DNA of 64,000 nt from Patiria miniata (lineage: Eukaryota; Echinodermata; Asteroidea; Valvatida; Asterinidae): NCBI RefSeq assembly GCF_015706575.1, contig NW_024037062.1:678811-742810 (forward strand), in the 5' to 3' direction. Each line of letters begins with the position of its first letter. The first letter of the stretch is position 1. The notes beneath the pieces are model-generated. The model was not told where the DNA came from and did no database searches. It was given only the letters and a program-made list of their open reading frames with translations. The translations under genes were made by a program, and so were the position numbers. This document shows, piece by piece, positions 44,969 to 56,573 of the stretch.

Positions 44969-45438
44969 CAGCGGTGGAACGGTTTTCAAACTGGGGGCAT
45001 CACTAAAAAGGGGCACTTGCTCAGTAAAAGGCATCTTCCGTCGGTGCAGCAGCGTATCCAGCATTTGTTTTTGGACACACCCGTGCTGAAATGTCGACAC
45101 GTTTTTTTCACCGGACATTTGGCCTCCGTAGAATCAAATAGGGGGGGGGGGGAGGGCTGGTATCATCTTCCAAATAAAACTGGCCATTATGCAAACTACG
45201 CATTATGTGCCAATTTTCAGGGCGCATTGTAAGGGTTTTGGGGCTTGGTTTTCATATTCCTCGTTCAACTCTCTATGCCATTTTGGAAAATGGTTATACT
45301 GAAACAAATTATCCGAAATTTTAGGGCCAGTTTTGTTTTCATCTCCAGGGGCACATTTATGTCAGCAAGACGGGCACTTGGGTAAAACTGCCCCCCCCCT
45401 CCTCCGCCCCCCCCCCCCCTCCGGTTCCGCCGCCCCTG
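44969..45438. mobile_element. hAT-like MITE, CAG-ended, 8-bp target duplication (7 of 8)
   Basis: It starts CAGCGGTGGAACGG and ends CCGGTTCCGCCGCCCCTG. Flanks are CCTAGACA (44961-44968) and CCTAGACT (45439-45446). Inside, ATGTCGACACG and ATTTGGCCTCCG are related to the interior of the element at 6046-6429, and G- and C-runs occur near both ends. No open reading frame is present. Confidence 0.75.
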
Positions 45439-45446
45439 CCTAGACT

Positions 45447-46241
45447 ATTGCTACCTAGCACCCCTCCCCCAGATATCTCAAAAGAATTCCTGAGATTCTG
45501 GTAGCACAATGACCAACACAAAAGAGGGGGTTTCCTCTGTCACACATCTTGCTACATATGCCAAATTTTGCTCCCAACTTTAACCTTGCCTAACTATAGC
45601 GCCCTCCCATCATTAGACAACACAGTGGCTCAAAGAAACAACGAACAAACATACTGTACGAAACCACTATCTTTAGCAAACACTTCTTCCTTCCCCGGTG
45701 GGGAAATAAAAGCGCGAAGAAAAAAAATCGCTCTCAGGAAAATAGTCGAGATGACTCAGGACTGATGACCAAGCGATGGACGCTTCTCTGTGGGAAATCC
45801 ACGTCAGAATGTGTTAGGATGGCCAAACATCAAGTCTATGCTGGTCTTTAGGATGTCAATTTTTTATGACAATGCTTCATAATCCGACAGATCAAGGCGG
45901 TGTTACCTTTGTCGGCCACGCCAATAAAATTCCCATTCTAGAGGCTTAAAGAATTTCGGCGGTAGGGTGGCGCTCTTTACTTGCACCTTTCAGAGCTGTA
46001 CAGAGAGAGTTGCAACGATTATCTATTTGGACTCCAATTTTGGTCCAACCAATCTGTCATCGTTGAAAATATTGGTAAAGTAACCCCAGAATGTAATGAC
46101 AGAATGCTTCCCCCATTCTTGGGCACAAAATGGCGTCCGAAATCGGTATCCCTCATGTCGCAACTCTAGCAGGCCTACAGACTTGAAGACAAGTTGCTAG
46201 ACAGTCGTGTTTTGTTTATCGGCGCCCCCAATATTTACTAG
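45447..46241. other. No gene seen
   Basis: Unique sequence with a C-rich start. The frames at 45568 and 45981 have no exon boundaries or domains. Confidence 0.3.
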
Positions 46242-46450
46242 CACTGCGCTGTGTACGTGTTATCATTTTGCTGCATGGCGCGGCCTCAACACCGTATATC
46301 GACACACGCATATTGGGGCCGAGGATGCACAAAGCGTCCCCGCAAGTTAGTGCAATGCCGTACGCTACACGTACACCCTGGGAACACGCCTTTGGGCGGT
46401 GGGCGAACTACACCGGAGCCAATTACCGACTTGATTTCAATTCCAGCAGG
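46242..46450 (+). CDS. Weak candidate coding exon, unidentified
   Basis: A possible acceptor TTTACTAG ends at 46241. From there an open frame in phase 1 runs to AACTCCAGCAGG-like sequence before GTAACG at 46451. The second half (TPWEHAFGRWANYTGANYRL) has an amino-acid mix more typical of protein than of noise, and codon GC is raised. The acceptor phase would accept the phase 1 donor at 39425. The donor is poor and no homologue is recognised, so this may be chance. Confidence 0.2.
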
Positions 46451-47159
46451 GTAACGGCTCTGGTACCTCGTTTGGTGAGCTAGAAAAAAAAACACAATAG
46501 ACGAATTTCAAATTAGCATTGAAAGCGAGGCTCTCAGTGCTAAGCCATGGGCCTTATTTACGGGTTGGCCATTTTTGTCGAGTTCCCTGAATTATTTCAT
46601 TAATTGTTAATTGCTGAATGGGATGGCGCCAGACTATTTATGCAGGCACAATGCAGCCTTATTTTACTGTCATAATTTTTTTTTTAATATGGCTTTAAAC
46701 ATTAAGGAATGATTAATTTCAAACTTTAAATTATTCATTGAAGCAGACTGGAATTTATCATCAATTAACTTAGTACTTTCATTTTGCATGAAATCTATCA
46801 AAATGATCCCTGCCAGAGCTTAAAAATGCGACACCCAAAAATGCGACGCCGATGGCACATATGGAACACCATACTTTAGATGTCTACCTAGATTTACAGC
46901 AATGTTTGATAAATAACACGTGATTATAACATTACTGCACATATGTTGCTTCCATTTACAAACTCTTCATGAACATCTTTCCAAATTGTTACAAACAATT
47001 TGTTTTTAGTATTTAATCTATTTTGTTAGCTTTTTTAAATTAAAATTTGGAAGTTATATTTTATGGGAAACTCAGGGGCTTATTTTAGTCAAGTTTCGGG
47101 GACAGACTGACCGACCACCAAGTGACATTGAGAAGCTCATGCCAGAGCTTACAAAATGA

Positions 47160-47450
47160 CCTGATTATTATTATTATTATTAATCATTTCTGGTAATGAA
47201 ACCAAGGATTCCTCAAAAGCGCACAAGGCACTGTAGCTCGAAAGCCTGAAGAAACCTGTAGAGAGAAGACAATGAGAAGAAATTACAGTTTTAGAGGTGG
47301 GAGGAAAAGCCCAGAAGAATATTCTGGGGAAAACCCACGGAATCAGGCAGGGACTGAAAACCCAATCCACATATTGGCCCAGGCGGGATTCGAACCCGGG
47401 TCACAGCGGTGGAAGGCGAGGAAAGTACCGCCACGCCAACCTGACTCCCC
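47160..47450 (-). mobile_element. tRNA-derived SINE, copy 1 of a two-copy family
   Basis: On the minus strand the head starts near 47450 with GGAGTCAGGTTGGCGTGGCG (box A-like TTGGCGTGGCGG). It has box B GGTTCGAATCC at 47386-47396 and continues through TGGGTTTTCAGTCCCTGCC, GAAACTGTAATT-like body sequence and an ATT-repeat tail (47164-47182). The copy at 56295-56573 is collinear at clearly recognisable identity. Insertion direction and the simple-repeat tail fit retroposition by a LINE. Confidence 0.8.
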
Positions 47451-48041
47451 TGATGCGTTGAGGCGGAGTCGGAGGGCAGGGGTTTTGTATCGCTGGGATA
47501 GATATGAGTGAAGCTTTTGCGCATTCATAGCAACCAAATTGAAAAAAAAAACACAACATGCGATACCTGCAACACATAAGGTGTAAAGTTATGTTTATTC
47601 ATGTTACCTCGCAATTATGGTAAATGTTTCACCAGATAAAATTCACGATTGTACAGCTGATCCGAAATTGTACGTGACTGTTGACAATTCACTAATCCCA
47701 AGCGAATCCACAAAGTCTGTTTTCGCCATCAAAATTCAGGTTTTTCCCCCTCTTTTATCATTATGACAAATTTCAGTCTGTTAAAATTTCGAAATTCAAT
47801 TTGTCCTGTGTGTACTTGGCGGTGTGGTTGCGGTATGTTGCGCCTCAAGGCAAACTAAGTTCCAGGCGTGTTTACGGTGGCATTGTGATACGAAAATCAT
47901 TTCCATACCGTGTAACTGGTTGATTGATGGGTTGTTTTATACCCGGATTGCAAATGTGGACAGCAAGTAAAATAAAAAATCCATGAACATTGAAGTCGAT
48001 TTGAAATCATTCGATCAGCATAATGGTTCATTGTGAATTAA

Positions 48042-48090
48042 TACTAGTCTGCTCAGGTGCATAATGTGTGATTAAACATACCGTAATGTT
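48042..48090 (+). repeat. 49-bp direct repeat, left copy, bounded by TTAA
   Basis: It lies between TTAA at 48038-48041 and TTAA at 48091-48094. It matches 48624-48672 with about four substitutions (TAGTCTGCTCAGGTG, ATAATGTGTGATT, CATACCGTAATG). Confidence 0.85.
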
Positions 48091-48094
48091 TTAA

Positions 48095-48619
48095 AGGGAA
48101 TATACAACATTTGCAAACATCGAAAAATAAAACTACCAAGTTTTTACGAAATACCTTACTAGGATGTTGGTAAATGACAGTCTAAAGCATCCTGTAAAAT
48201 TATGGCACCTGGTGTGAAGTCATTTTCAAGAAAATGGCATTTTTGTATACATTTCCAACGGTGGTCGGCCGACCAACGTTGGAAAAACCTAACTATTTTT
48301 CAACTACTGCTCCGAAAATACCTTTTTTTTTTCAGTCCAAATTTTGTTTGCTATTGGTTACATGTTCATGAACGGGAGCAGGCCAGCTGGACTGGTTCCC
48401 TTACCTTACAATTTTCCATCATCTATAAATTGATCCATTTTATCTTAAGTGGAGTCAGGGAACCAGACTACTTGAACATTTTTGTTTTTCTTGGTTTTCC
48501 AGCATTTTCGAACACAAAACTTCAAAAATGTCAGTGTAACAATATTTGATCTATTATACTAACCCCTCAAATAGTTCATTTCTGAAAATTACAGCAAAAG
48601 CCAATGATGCACATTCCCT
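48095..48619. mobile_element. TTAA-flanked piggyBac-like MITE between two 49-bp direct repeats
   Basis: TTAA (48091-48094) is followed by AGGGAATATACAACATTTGC. The right end ATGCACATTCCCT is followed by TTAA (48620-48623). The inverted ends AGGGAAT(A/G)T(A/G)CA with TTAA on both sides are the pattern of piggyBac-type insertions. The interior has GTGGTCGGCCGACCAAC, a short palindrome, and a frame of 115 codons without known domain. The 49-bp direct repeats on each side are themselves bounded by TTAA. Confidence 0.65.
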
Positions 48620-48623
48620 TTAA

Positions 48624-48672
48624 TGTTAGTCTGCTCAGGTGAATAATGTGTGATTTAACATACCGTAATGTT
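48624..48672 (+). repeat. 49-bp direct repeat, right copy, bounded by TTAA
   Basis: It lies between TTAA at 48620-48623 and TTAA at 48673-48676 and is equal in length to the left copy at 48042-48090. Confidence 0.85.
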
Positions 48673-48676
48673 TTAA

Positions 48677-51511
48677 GCCACAGTAAAAAAAAAAAAATTA
48701 AAGTGAGACTTGGAACGCACTTCAATCATAAGATAGTCTGGTACCCAACAGTTTACAATTTATAAAAAAGACTGACTGACTCCCCGACTGACTGACTGAT
48801 TGATTGTTTACGAAAACATGGGTGGCTTATTTAGGTAGTTCTTAAATGAACGCCTTACATACTGCCTAGCACAGATTTTAAGTACTATGATTCACAAACC
48901 ACTGACGAACTATTCGTTTAAAATCAGGTTACAATTTGAAATCTGAATTCCTTTTTATCTGCCCACAGCTAGCTGCACACATTGCCGCATGAATCTTATT
49001 GTGTAGCCTCTGTGTTGGAAAAAAATGATGCAATGCGAGATCAGGGGCGGATCTAGGTTTCAAGAAACGGGGGAGGGAGTGAAGACTTGCCGGTGCCGAC
49101 GCCTTGCTAAGAAAATCCGGGGGCATGCCCCGAGAAAATGTTGAAATCTACGATGCTTTCTCGTGCATTCTAAGGCAATTTGAGAATAAATTAGGAACTT
49201 TGGCATTCCATCTAAGTTTTTGATCCCATGTTACTAGTATCACAACATTAGCCAGCGGCTGAAGGGGGGGGGGGGGGTTGCTGGAGATACAAGTTCGAGG
49301 TTGATGACGAGCTTAACTTTGACTTCAGTGACAAACATACAGATTTTGAATGATAAACCTACAAGTAAATTTTCATCCGTTATTGTATGCCAAATTTTAC
49401 TTCACTCAAGTCTCAACATATCCATGTCTGCACTTCCATCGCTACTACCTGGATCAAGGCCAATCAGACACAAGAAAGCCCATTCACTTATCATGCATTA
49501 CACGCCTCACCCCCACAAATCCATATTTTCCACGGACCGTATTAAGAGTTCAAGGTGAAATCTCCGCGGCTGTGGAGTCTAGCGGGCTGTCGTCACCTCA
49601 ACCCTACCGTGAAATCCGCGCAAAGGACCCGGCCGGCCTCTGCAAATCCCCGCTGCGGCGGGCGCGGCACTCGGAGTTAGTTTCTCCCATACACAATATA
49701 CTGCTAACTTGTGTTATATCTGCATACCGCAGGCCCTTAAGGGTCTTGGGTCTATAGGTAAGCACGCTGGAATACCTCGAAGATAGCTTGGTTTTAAATT
49801 AGGTTCAACTCATCGCTTCACATCGACCGTGAAATCCCGCGTACCGGCCGGTCGGCTTGCCACGCCGCCAGACTTCGGAGGCTCATAATTCTCGTGCTCT
49901 GTTACATCCTTCGCATAAAACAGCCGTTTGGTACTAGCAAGTGGATGGAACACTGACAATGCAGTTTGAAAAATGGACCCTTCACATGGGCGTTTTCGTA
50001 TTAATAGACAAGCAACATGCTTGGTAGTTTGTGGGCGGGGCTTCCAAAAAACAAAGGGAGTGCAACACGTTGAAAAGCTGTTCCAACAGAGCGCATATCA
50101 CTGTTGGGCCAATATTTATTCATTTTTTAATCGAGGAAAAAGAGAAAAGAAAGCTGGAGACCTAAAGTCAATATAAATTGGTCAAAGGATAGTTATTGTA
50201 GTAGAAACTGTCTGGAAAGAGCCCAAAACAACGATTAAAAAGCAGGATTTTCCCAAGAACTGGCCGGAGCATTTCCATTTAGTTCCCGGTTATCCCCGTC
50301 CCAAGTTTATAGGAAAAAATCGCTAAGTTTCTCTGCATGGTTAACATAATTATATTTCAAGCTATTGCCGTATATGCCCATGAATAAATTAAAAACAATT
50401 TTCCGTCTTTGTCGTAAGTAGTTCCTTCTTTTTGGTGGAAACATAATCTCAAAGCAGAGGACACACTTGACGAAGTTGTTTACCAGGAAGTCTTGACCCA
50501 ATTTGATCTGATTCCGCCCCCGGCTTCAACATCACCTACGGCGATTTTGGTATTCGATGGCCGTCCATACCACACACGCAGCCAATGACACCCATCGCTA
50601 ACCCCTCACCCACCCAAGGCCCATATACACCGACCCATCCACCAGCAGTATTCTCACTTCCGTAGTTTTAACCACGGGCCTGGATATCAAACTCAAACGG
50701 AGCCAGAGAGCGAAAACATCTCTCTCCCGATCCCCGCCGCCGCAGTTTGGACAAACCATACCCTTGTACTTTCCCGTCGCGACCTTTAACACTGTTTTCT
50801 TTTACCCGTGTGCTGCACCGTCGCCCCAGCGCAAACCCTTCCCCAACTCGCGGTGAAATCAAGTACCCTTGTTGAAATACTGCTCCGAGAACAACCCTAA
50901 ACTCTCCAATTGCTCAAAAACACAGCTGCTTTGAGTAATAGCAAACAGCTATACGGCGGTCGGCCGACCCAGAGAAAACAAAACATAAGGAGAGTGGAGG
51001 GGGAAAAAAGGGAAAATGAAGAAACTCTGTGCGGGGTAAATAAGACATTGGTCTAGCGAAGACGGACATGAGTTTTCAGCAGCGGGGCAGCTGGGGTGGA
51101 AAGCCCCGGGCTAAACGACTCCAATCCCCGGTCGAATACTAATAACAGATTCGCTCTCGGCTCTTCATCAACGGACTGGTTACGTTACACCGCACACGTA
51201 CGTCGGTAGTGAACCTCCTATACACGGCCTTAAGGAGGTTCTACAGGAGTTGAGATTTGGCGATCAAATCCACAGAGCTAATTCTTATTCCAATTACCTT
51301 TGAAACAATATCTTTGCAAGAACTACGCAGGAACTACACGTTAGGTACTACTCAGTCAAAGATGATGAAATAGCATAGGACATGTCTTCATTTCAAAAAG
51401 CATGTCTTTATTTTTTTTTTTTTAAAAGCATGTTTTTATTATAAAAACAAAAATAAAACTCGTAGTCTTTTTCCAAGCTCACATCGAGTGTCAATTGTTT
51501 CGGCTCGACTG
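48677..51511. other. No gene supported; GC-rich patches
   Basis: GACTGACTG tract at 48771-48808. CAGGGGCGGATCTAGG at 49045 looks like one end of a hAT-like MITE, with no partner found. G-run 49266-49277. Two related GC-rich blocks at about 49560-49690 and 49790-49900 share ACCGTGAAATCC and CCGGCCGG and may be an old tandem duplication. The region 50500-51060 is apparently unique, C-rich sequence with no supported exon. Poly(T) at 51411-51423. Confidence 0.35.
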
Positions 51512-52306
51512 AGGGTCGCAACATATTGCCAACAATTAAAAGCAAAATGATGACGTGTTCCAGTCTGGTTCCCAGACCAAAACATTCCGACCATTCAGAC
51601 AAATATTACGTCAGTTAGCCGTAACATTCAAAAATAGAACATGACACAGCAAATCCCGACCTCGCACGAATGCATATTTTAGGCACAACGTCTACATTGA
51701 CCTTTAATGCAGATACTGGGTAAAAACACCTGTCATTGACATTTTTAAATGCAAGCCATGAATGTATGAACTCCAAATTTCAAAAAGTGATAACAAGCAT
51801 GACATGTATTTTGTTGTTAAATAGAACCTATTTTACGTCCGGAAATACCCGAGATGTTACGAACATATCCGAGTGACATCCAAACTTCTAACGATCTGGA
51901 AACTGGCCAGATCCAGCCCGTTTTTGGTCATGTTTATTTTTAGCCATGGCGGCTACCTGGCCTTATTAGATTTGTCAGGAATAGTCAGAATTGTTTGGTC
52001 TGGGAACCAGACTAGAGGTGGTATCACGCGTGCGCGCAGGTCTTGCGCGCCCATTCAATACTCTCTCCACCGATGGGATATTTAAAAATTGTATCACATC
52101 TTGTAAACCCAACTTCAACGATGTGTATCACCTAAAGCACCTGAATAATGTTCAATCGTATATATATTCATATTTTTTTCTCCATTTCTATAAACTAATC
52201 ATTCTGACGTAAGATTTGTCAGAATAGTCGGCATATTTTGGTCTGGGAACTAGACTGGTACACGTCATCATTTTGCTTTTAATTGTTGACAATATGTTGC
52301 GACCCT
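51512..52306. mobile_element. Inverted-repeat element of about 795 bp with about 105-bp ends
   Basis: The left end from AGGGTCGCAACATATTGCC through AATTAAAAGCAAAATGATGA and TTCCCAGACCAAAACATTCC to about 51613 recurs as the reverse complement at 52205-52306. A third, shorter copy of the TTTGGTCTGGGAACCAGACT part sits near 51985-52015. The interior is mostly unique, and no transposase-like frame exists. Confidence 0.85.
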
Positions 52307-52814
52307 GCAAATGAGTAATTGCTTCAACGTCCCGGAGGGGACTCCGTAGCACTATAAAACTGCTTTTATTGAAATGATTAACTTCAAACCGCGTTCCTGA
52401 TCCGCTCTCATCTCCTAATCCGGCGGTTTCACCGATACATCTGCCTCCATTTCCTCTTGAGATGAACCAAAACTAGAAACGGGCGCAACAGTCAGGTGGA
52501 ATTATTCATTTGAGGAGGCGAAGGATCCGGGTTTTAGAGGGAGAAGGTCCGAAGTGATTTGAATGCAATCTAAGACTGAACCGTCTTCTCTTAGGCAGGG
52601 TTTAGAGAGATTTCGTCTCAATCTCCTGTTACCGCGGTGAGAAACCCCGAGAAGGGGACATGAATCCCCACTTGATATGCATAAAAATCAACACGTTTGC
52701 CCTGAACATATTGCGTAGGCCACTACTTGGCTTGAACAAAAATAGAGTATTGATACCTTGGCGGGCTGTGCTGTGTTTTGTTGTGTGCTTTGTATATTTC
52801 CACGCCGTTCTGTA
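52307..52814. other. No gene seen; possible regulatory island
   Basis: The segment 52380-52660 is of balanced composition and repeat-free, with CTAATCCGG (K50 homeodomain core TAATCC). It gives no splice-bounded reading frame. Confidence 0.25.
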
Positions 52815-53035
52815 TAGGGCGAGTCAAAAAGATATTGACCGAATTAGAAAAAAATATATATGTGTATAAAAATCATGCAATAAATGAATAAGTGAATTGT
52901 GATAGAAGATGATTTCATTGGATATATATAAAATATATATGTATAAAACTATGTGGCTCGCTCCATTACATAAAAAACATGGGCAAATTGTACATGTTAT
53001 TGACTAGTAACTGTGAAAATTTCAGGTAATTTGCA
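52815..53035. mobile_element. Relative of the short inverted-repeat element at 20889
   Basis: It starts TATAGGGCGAGTCAAAAAG, TGACCGAATTA and holds TAAAACTATGTGGCTCGCTC and ATTGACTAGTAACTGTGAAA, which correspond to parts of 20889-21145. It stops where CAGGGGCGTAAATCCC begins at 53037, possibly the end of another element. Confidence 0.5.
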
Positions 53036-53036
53036 T

Positions 53037-53148
53037 CAGGGGCGTAAATCCCGGGGATGGGGGCATAACCCCCCCCCCCCTACTTTTAGACCAGGGGGAT
53101 GGGCTATCGAATCATCCCCCCCCCACACACACACACACACACACACAC
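53037..53148 (+). repeat. C/G-run-rich MITE-like end and (CA)n microsatellite
   Basis: CAGGGGCGTAAATCCCGGGG resembles the CAG-ended family. C-runs are at 53069-53081 and 53116-53124, followed by an uninterrupted (CA)n to 53148. Confidence 0.7.
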
Positions 53149-53396
53149 TTTTTTGTGATGAGGAAAACAAAATGTATTCAATAACACTGAAAAGTGGAGA
53201 AACAAAGTACAAAAGCTTTTAAAATGTGCTGTTTTGATGTAAGCGCGAGTATACATGTTGATATGCATATATATCCTGGAAAGCGCCCCCTATTGTAATG
53301 ATGCATGATAATACTTCTATAGTGAATAACTATTCTGAATCAATATTGAATTTTGAGTACAAAACAAGGATTAAAAATGATGAACATTTACCTATT

Positions 53397-53820
53397 TAAA
53401 ACATTTATAAAAAAGGGGAAATAGGACTTTTCTGAAACCGGGTGGTTCTAGCAGGAATTTGAGAAATGTTGTGACTATTTCTGAGACTTCGACCTTGGCT
53501 TTCAAATCTAGTGGGGGTAGCAAAGAACAGGTGCGAATGTTTTACTGAGGGTTTGAGCAAATGTTGTACAATATGTCTTCTATCTGCAAGGGTTTCAAGT
53601 TTACAAACATTAAGACTGTCATCATATGAGGTAGAGTTATGACCCAATATAATCTTACAAGCTCTTTTTTGGATAGATTCAATTTCATCAGATTGTTTAC
53701 AGGTAAGACCAGAATGCCACATGACGTCAGCATATTCAAAGACTGGTCTAACATAACCATTTTACACAGTCCTCTTAGTTCGGAGGAATTAAAACCAACC
53801 CTCTTCAGAGTGCGCAACAT
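53397..53820 (-). pseudogene. LINE fragment A: C-terminal end of a retrotransposon reverse-transcriptase protein, frameshifted
   Basis: On the minus strand one frame gives LRTLKRVGFNSSELRGLC; after a frameshift near 53700-53740 another gives MWHSGLTCKQSDEIESIQKR, RACKIILG, LETLADRRHIVQHLLKP and RTTRFQKSPISPFL. This order, (V)WHSGL...QSD.IE.IQKRA.KIILG...L..RR, is the usual region after the palm of non-LTR retrotransposon ORF2. It is truncated at the 5' side where LINE fragment B begins and is clearly inactive. I cannot assign the clade. Confidence 0.8.
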
Positions 53821-53840
53821 AAACTTTTCTTGTTAGCTTT

Positions 53841-53868
53841 AATAATAATAATAATAATAATAATAATA
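53841..53868 (+). repeat. (AAT)n microsatellite forming the 3' end of LINE fragment B
   Basis: About nine AAT units. Read on the minus strand it is an (ATT)n tail directly after the LINE B coding remnant, as in CR1/L2-type elements that end in short tandem repeats. Confidence 0.85.
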
Positions 53869-54967
53869 CCAAGCATTTATATGGCGCTCTACAAAGATCA
53901 CAGCGCCTCACAATAAACAGCAAACAGTTACAGAAAAATTACAAAGAAATGATATACAAAAACAACAACAAATATCATACATTGGGAAATAAGTGTGTTT
54001 TGAGTAAGCGCTTGAAGATCGCAGTAGACGCCGCCGCGCGCCGCTTCCCTGAAGTTGATTCCACAATTTTGGGGCAACAACAAAGAATGAATAATCACCG
54101 GCTTTCTTGTTGGAATGAACGAGGAACAACCAGCCGGGTGACATCAGAAGAAGAGCGGAGTCTCCTGCGATCTTCAGATCCATTCATGTTGTACAGGGTG
54201 AGGTTGTCAGTGATGTAACTAGGTGATTGACCATGGATATTTATATACATACAACAGGATTTTGAACATGATTCTTTCTTTGATGGGGAGCCAGTGAAGC
54301 AAGCGGAGTAATTGATCTGATGAGGTTTCTCTACCACATGAAAATACAAGACGCGCAGCTTTGTTTTGAAGACGCTGTACACGTCTGATATCGGCTTCCC
54401 TGGCACCGTACATCAGTGTGTTGGCATAGTCAAAACGAGAAAGAATCAAAGATCTTACATCACTATGGCATGCATCTTGAGTGAGGAACCGCCGAATCTG
54501 CCGCAGATTACGAAGATGGAAATTTACACTTCTACAAATTGTATTAACGTGATTGGTCATGGCTAGTGCTGAGTCAAGTATGACCCCTAGATTCTTTACA
54601 GTGGTGGATGTATTAATGCAGATGTCTCCAAGTTTTAACTGAAGATGCGGTAATGTGTTGACGACCTTCGGGGAGGCAAACACGAAGAATTCGGTTTTAT
54701 CTTGATTAAGTTACAACCTGTTATGAACCATCCAAGTATTGATCTTAGAAATACAACTTGAAAGTATGAAAGTATGATCAGAATCACCGGCAACTTTTGT
54801 ATCAAATTCTGTATAAGCTGGGTATCGTCTGCATAAACGTGAAAATTGAGATTGTGTCTGATGATATCATAAATTGGATGAGTGTACATGGTGAAACACT
54901 GTGGGCCTATTACAGAGCCCTGGGGTACTGGAAATCTGAGAACGTGCTCACGAGCTTTTGTTTTCTG
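53869..54967 (-). pseudogene. LINE fragment B: 5'-truncated, frameshifted CR1/L2-like reverse transcriptase
   Basis: On the minus strand, starting near 54945, one reads [20 protein letters not shown], then HVYADDTQL (the YADD catalytic box), TTVKNLGVILDSALAMTNHV, ILSRFDYANTLMYG, LQNKAARLVFSC, LHWLPIKERIMFKILLYVYK and AGDYSFFVVAPKLWNQLQ, the usual order for the end of ORF2. At least three frame changes (near 54680, 54225 and 54150-54180) make it inactive. It is 5'-truncated and ends in an ATT tail. GTTAGCT at 53832-53838 and 54968-54974 is a likely target duplication. The LWN..L end suggests CR1/L2/Rex-like clades. Confidence 0.88.
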
Positions 54968-54974
54968 GTTAGCT

Positions 54975-56294
54975 ATATAAAATAAGCTCGAGCATTATCC
55001 CCACCCGATCCTTAAAGTTGGCTATAAGTCTTCACATCTTACCACGTCACTTGAATTTTAACAAAGACTAGGTTGGTTAGGGCTCACAGGAACTGATAGC
55101 AATGTGTGTTCCTCGTACAGCGGCAGAAAGCAGTGATCAGCACGCGTTAATCCCGTGTCACTAATTATAAACTAACACAAGTTTCACTCTTGTTTTTTTT
55201 TAGGGGGCCATTAAGCGACTGGTTTCCCGGCAGGTTATCGCTTTCTTAACTTCTAATCCTCGGTTTACATCCACGCTAATTGGTGTCAAGTTTAGGTAAC
55301 GGATGATACAAAACGAGGAACGTTGCCTTTGATGGCTTATAAAGGGTACTGGAGTGCCTTAGAATGCAAGCGAGCAACGTGACTTCGGGTGGTACCAGAC
55401 ACGAAATACAAAAACGGACTATTTAAAAATGTCAATGTATGTAATTGATATAATCCCACATTCATAAATACCTAAGACAGTTTACGCATTCCTATTGGTC
55501 GAGAGCCCGTTACGTGGCGGGTCTTAAACGGATGATAAAGACATGGCTAGCTGGTCTTAAACACTTTTCCAGTGTCACATGAAATTTGGACTCCCATGAA
55601 ATCCGATGCCTTTTAACGTTTCATTGGTTGAACGTTCACATTCCTTACGTATGCATGGGCAATACTGGTCCGAAATTCACACTACACCAGCCCAGCTGCG
55701 TTTTGCGCGACATCGCGCAGTACGCGCGACGCGCACGCCAATGTGCTTATAAGGTAACGAGTTGTGGAGGGGCATTCCATATTATAGTCAGAGGGGTGTT
55801 TCATAAAACATGAAGTAAAATTGTTGAACAAAATGGTTGGCAATGTCTAGTTTTTGACATGTTTTGATTTTTTGACGAAGGCAAGTTCAATCTACCGAAG
55901 TTATGCTAAAACCCTCAGTAACATCAATAACAGGTTAAGGTAAGGGATGTGTGAAACAACGGGGAAAAACCACTGAGAGAGAGCCAGTTCACAGCACTTT
56001 CAAAACTTGATGGTCGCTTAGAGTGTCGACATAAGGTAAGGGGCGTACACGTTAAAGTCCGTATATAAAATGAATTTATGGTGTCAACACTTGTACAATT
56101 GATATCTTGTGTTACATAACTTTGGGACACCAAAGGCTTAAACTTCCTGCACCAAATAACAGCATCTTAAAGGTACAACTTAATCAAACGACAGAGCTTT
56201 ATGCAAATACTATGAGAAAGGTTTCGTCATAAAGCCCATTCATGCAACTAGATAATTGGTTTTAATGTGAGGAGCTCCGAATTTATACAAATGC
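54975..56294. other. No gene seen
   Basis: A balanced unique stretch lies at 55040-55420. CCTATTGGTCGAGAG at about 55492 recalls the GC-rich dispersed repeat. No frames with exon character. Confidence 0.35.
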
Positions 56295-56573
56295 TTTATT
56301 TATTTTATTTCTTTCTGGTAATGAAACAAAGGATTCCTCAAACTGCCCTAGGAACTGTAGTTCGCAAGCCTGAAGATACCTGTATAGAGAGGAGACAATG
56401 GGAGGAAATGACAGTTTTAGAGGTGGGAGGAAAACCCCAAAAGAATAGTCTGGATAAAACCCACGGAATCAGGTAGGGACAGAAACCCGATCCACATGTG
56501 GAGCTGGGCTGGACTCGAACCCGGGCCATAGAGGTGGAAGGCGAGGAAAGTACCACTGAACCAACCTGACTCC
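56295..56573 (-). mobile_element. tRNA-derived SINE, copy 2
   Basis: Collinear with 47160-47450. The head GGAGTCAGGTTGGTTCAGTG begins near 56573, and box B (GGTTCGAGTCC) is at 56511-56521. Body sequences GTCTCCTCTCTATACAGGTA and ACAGTTCCTAGGGCAG follow, with an A/T-rich end near 56295. Divergence from copy 1 shows an old family. Confidence 0.8.
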
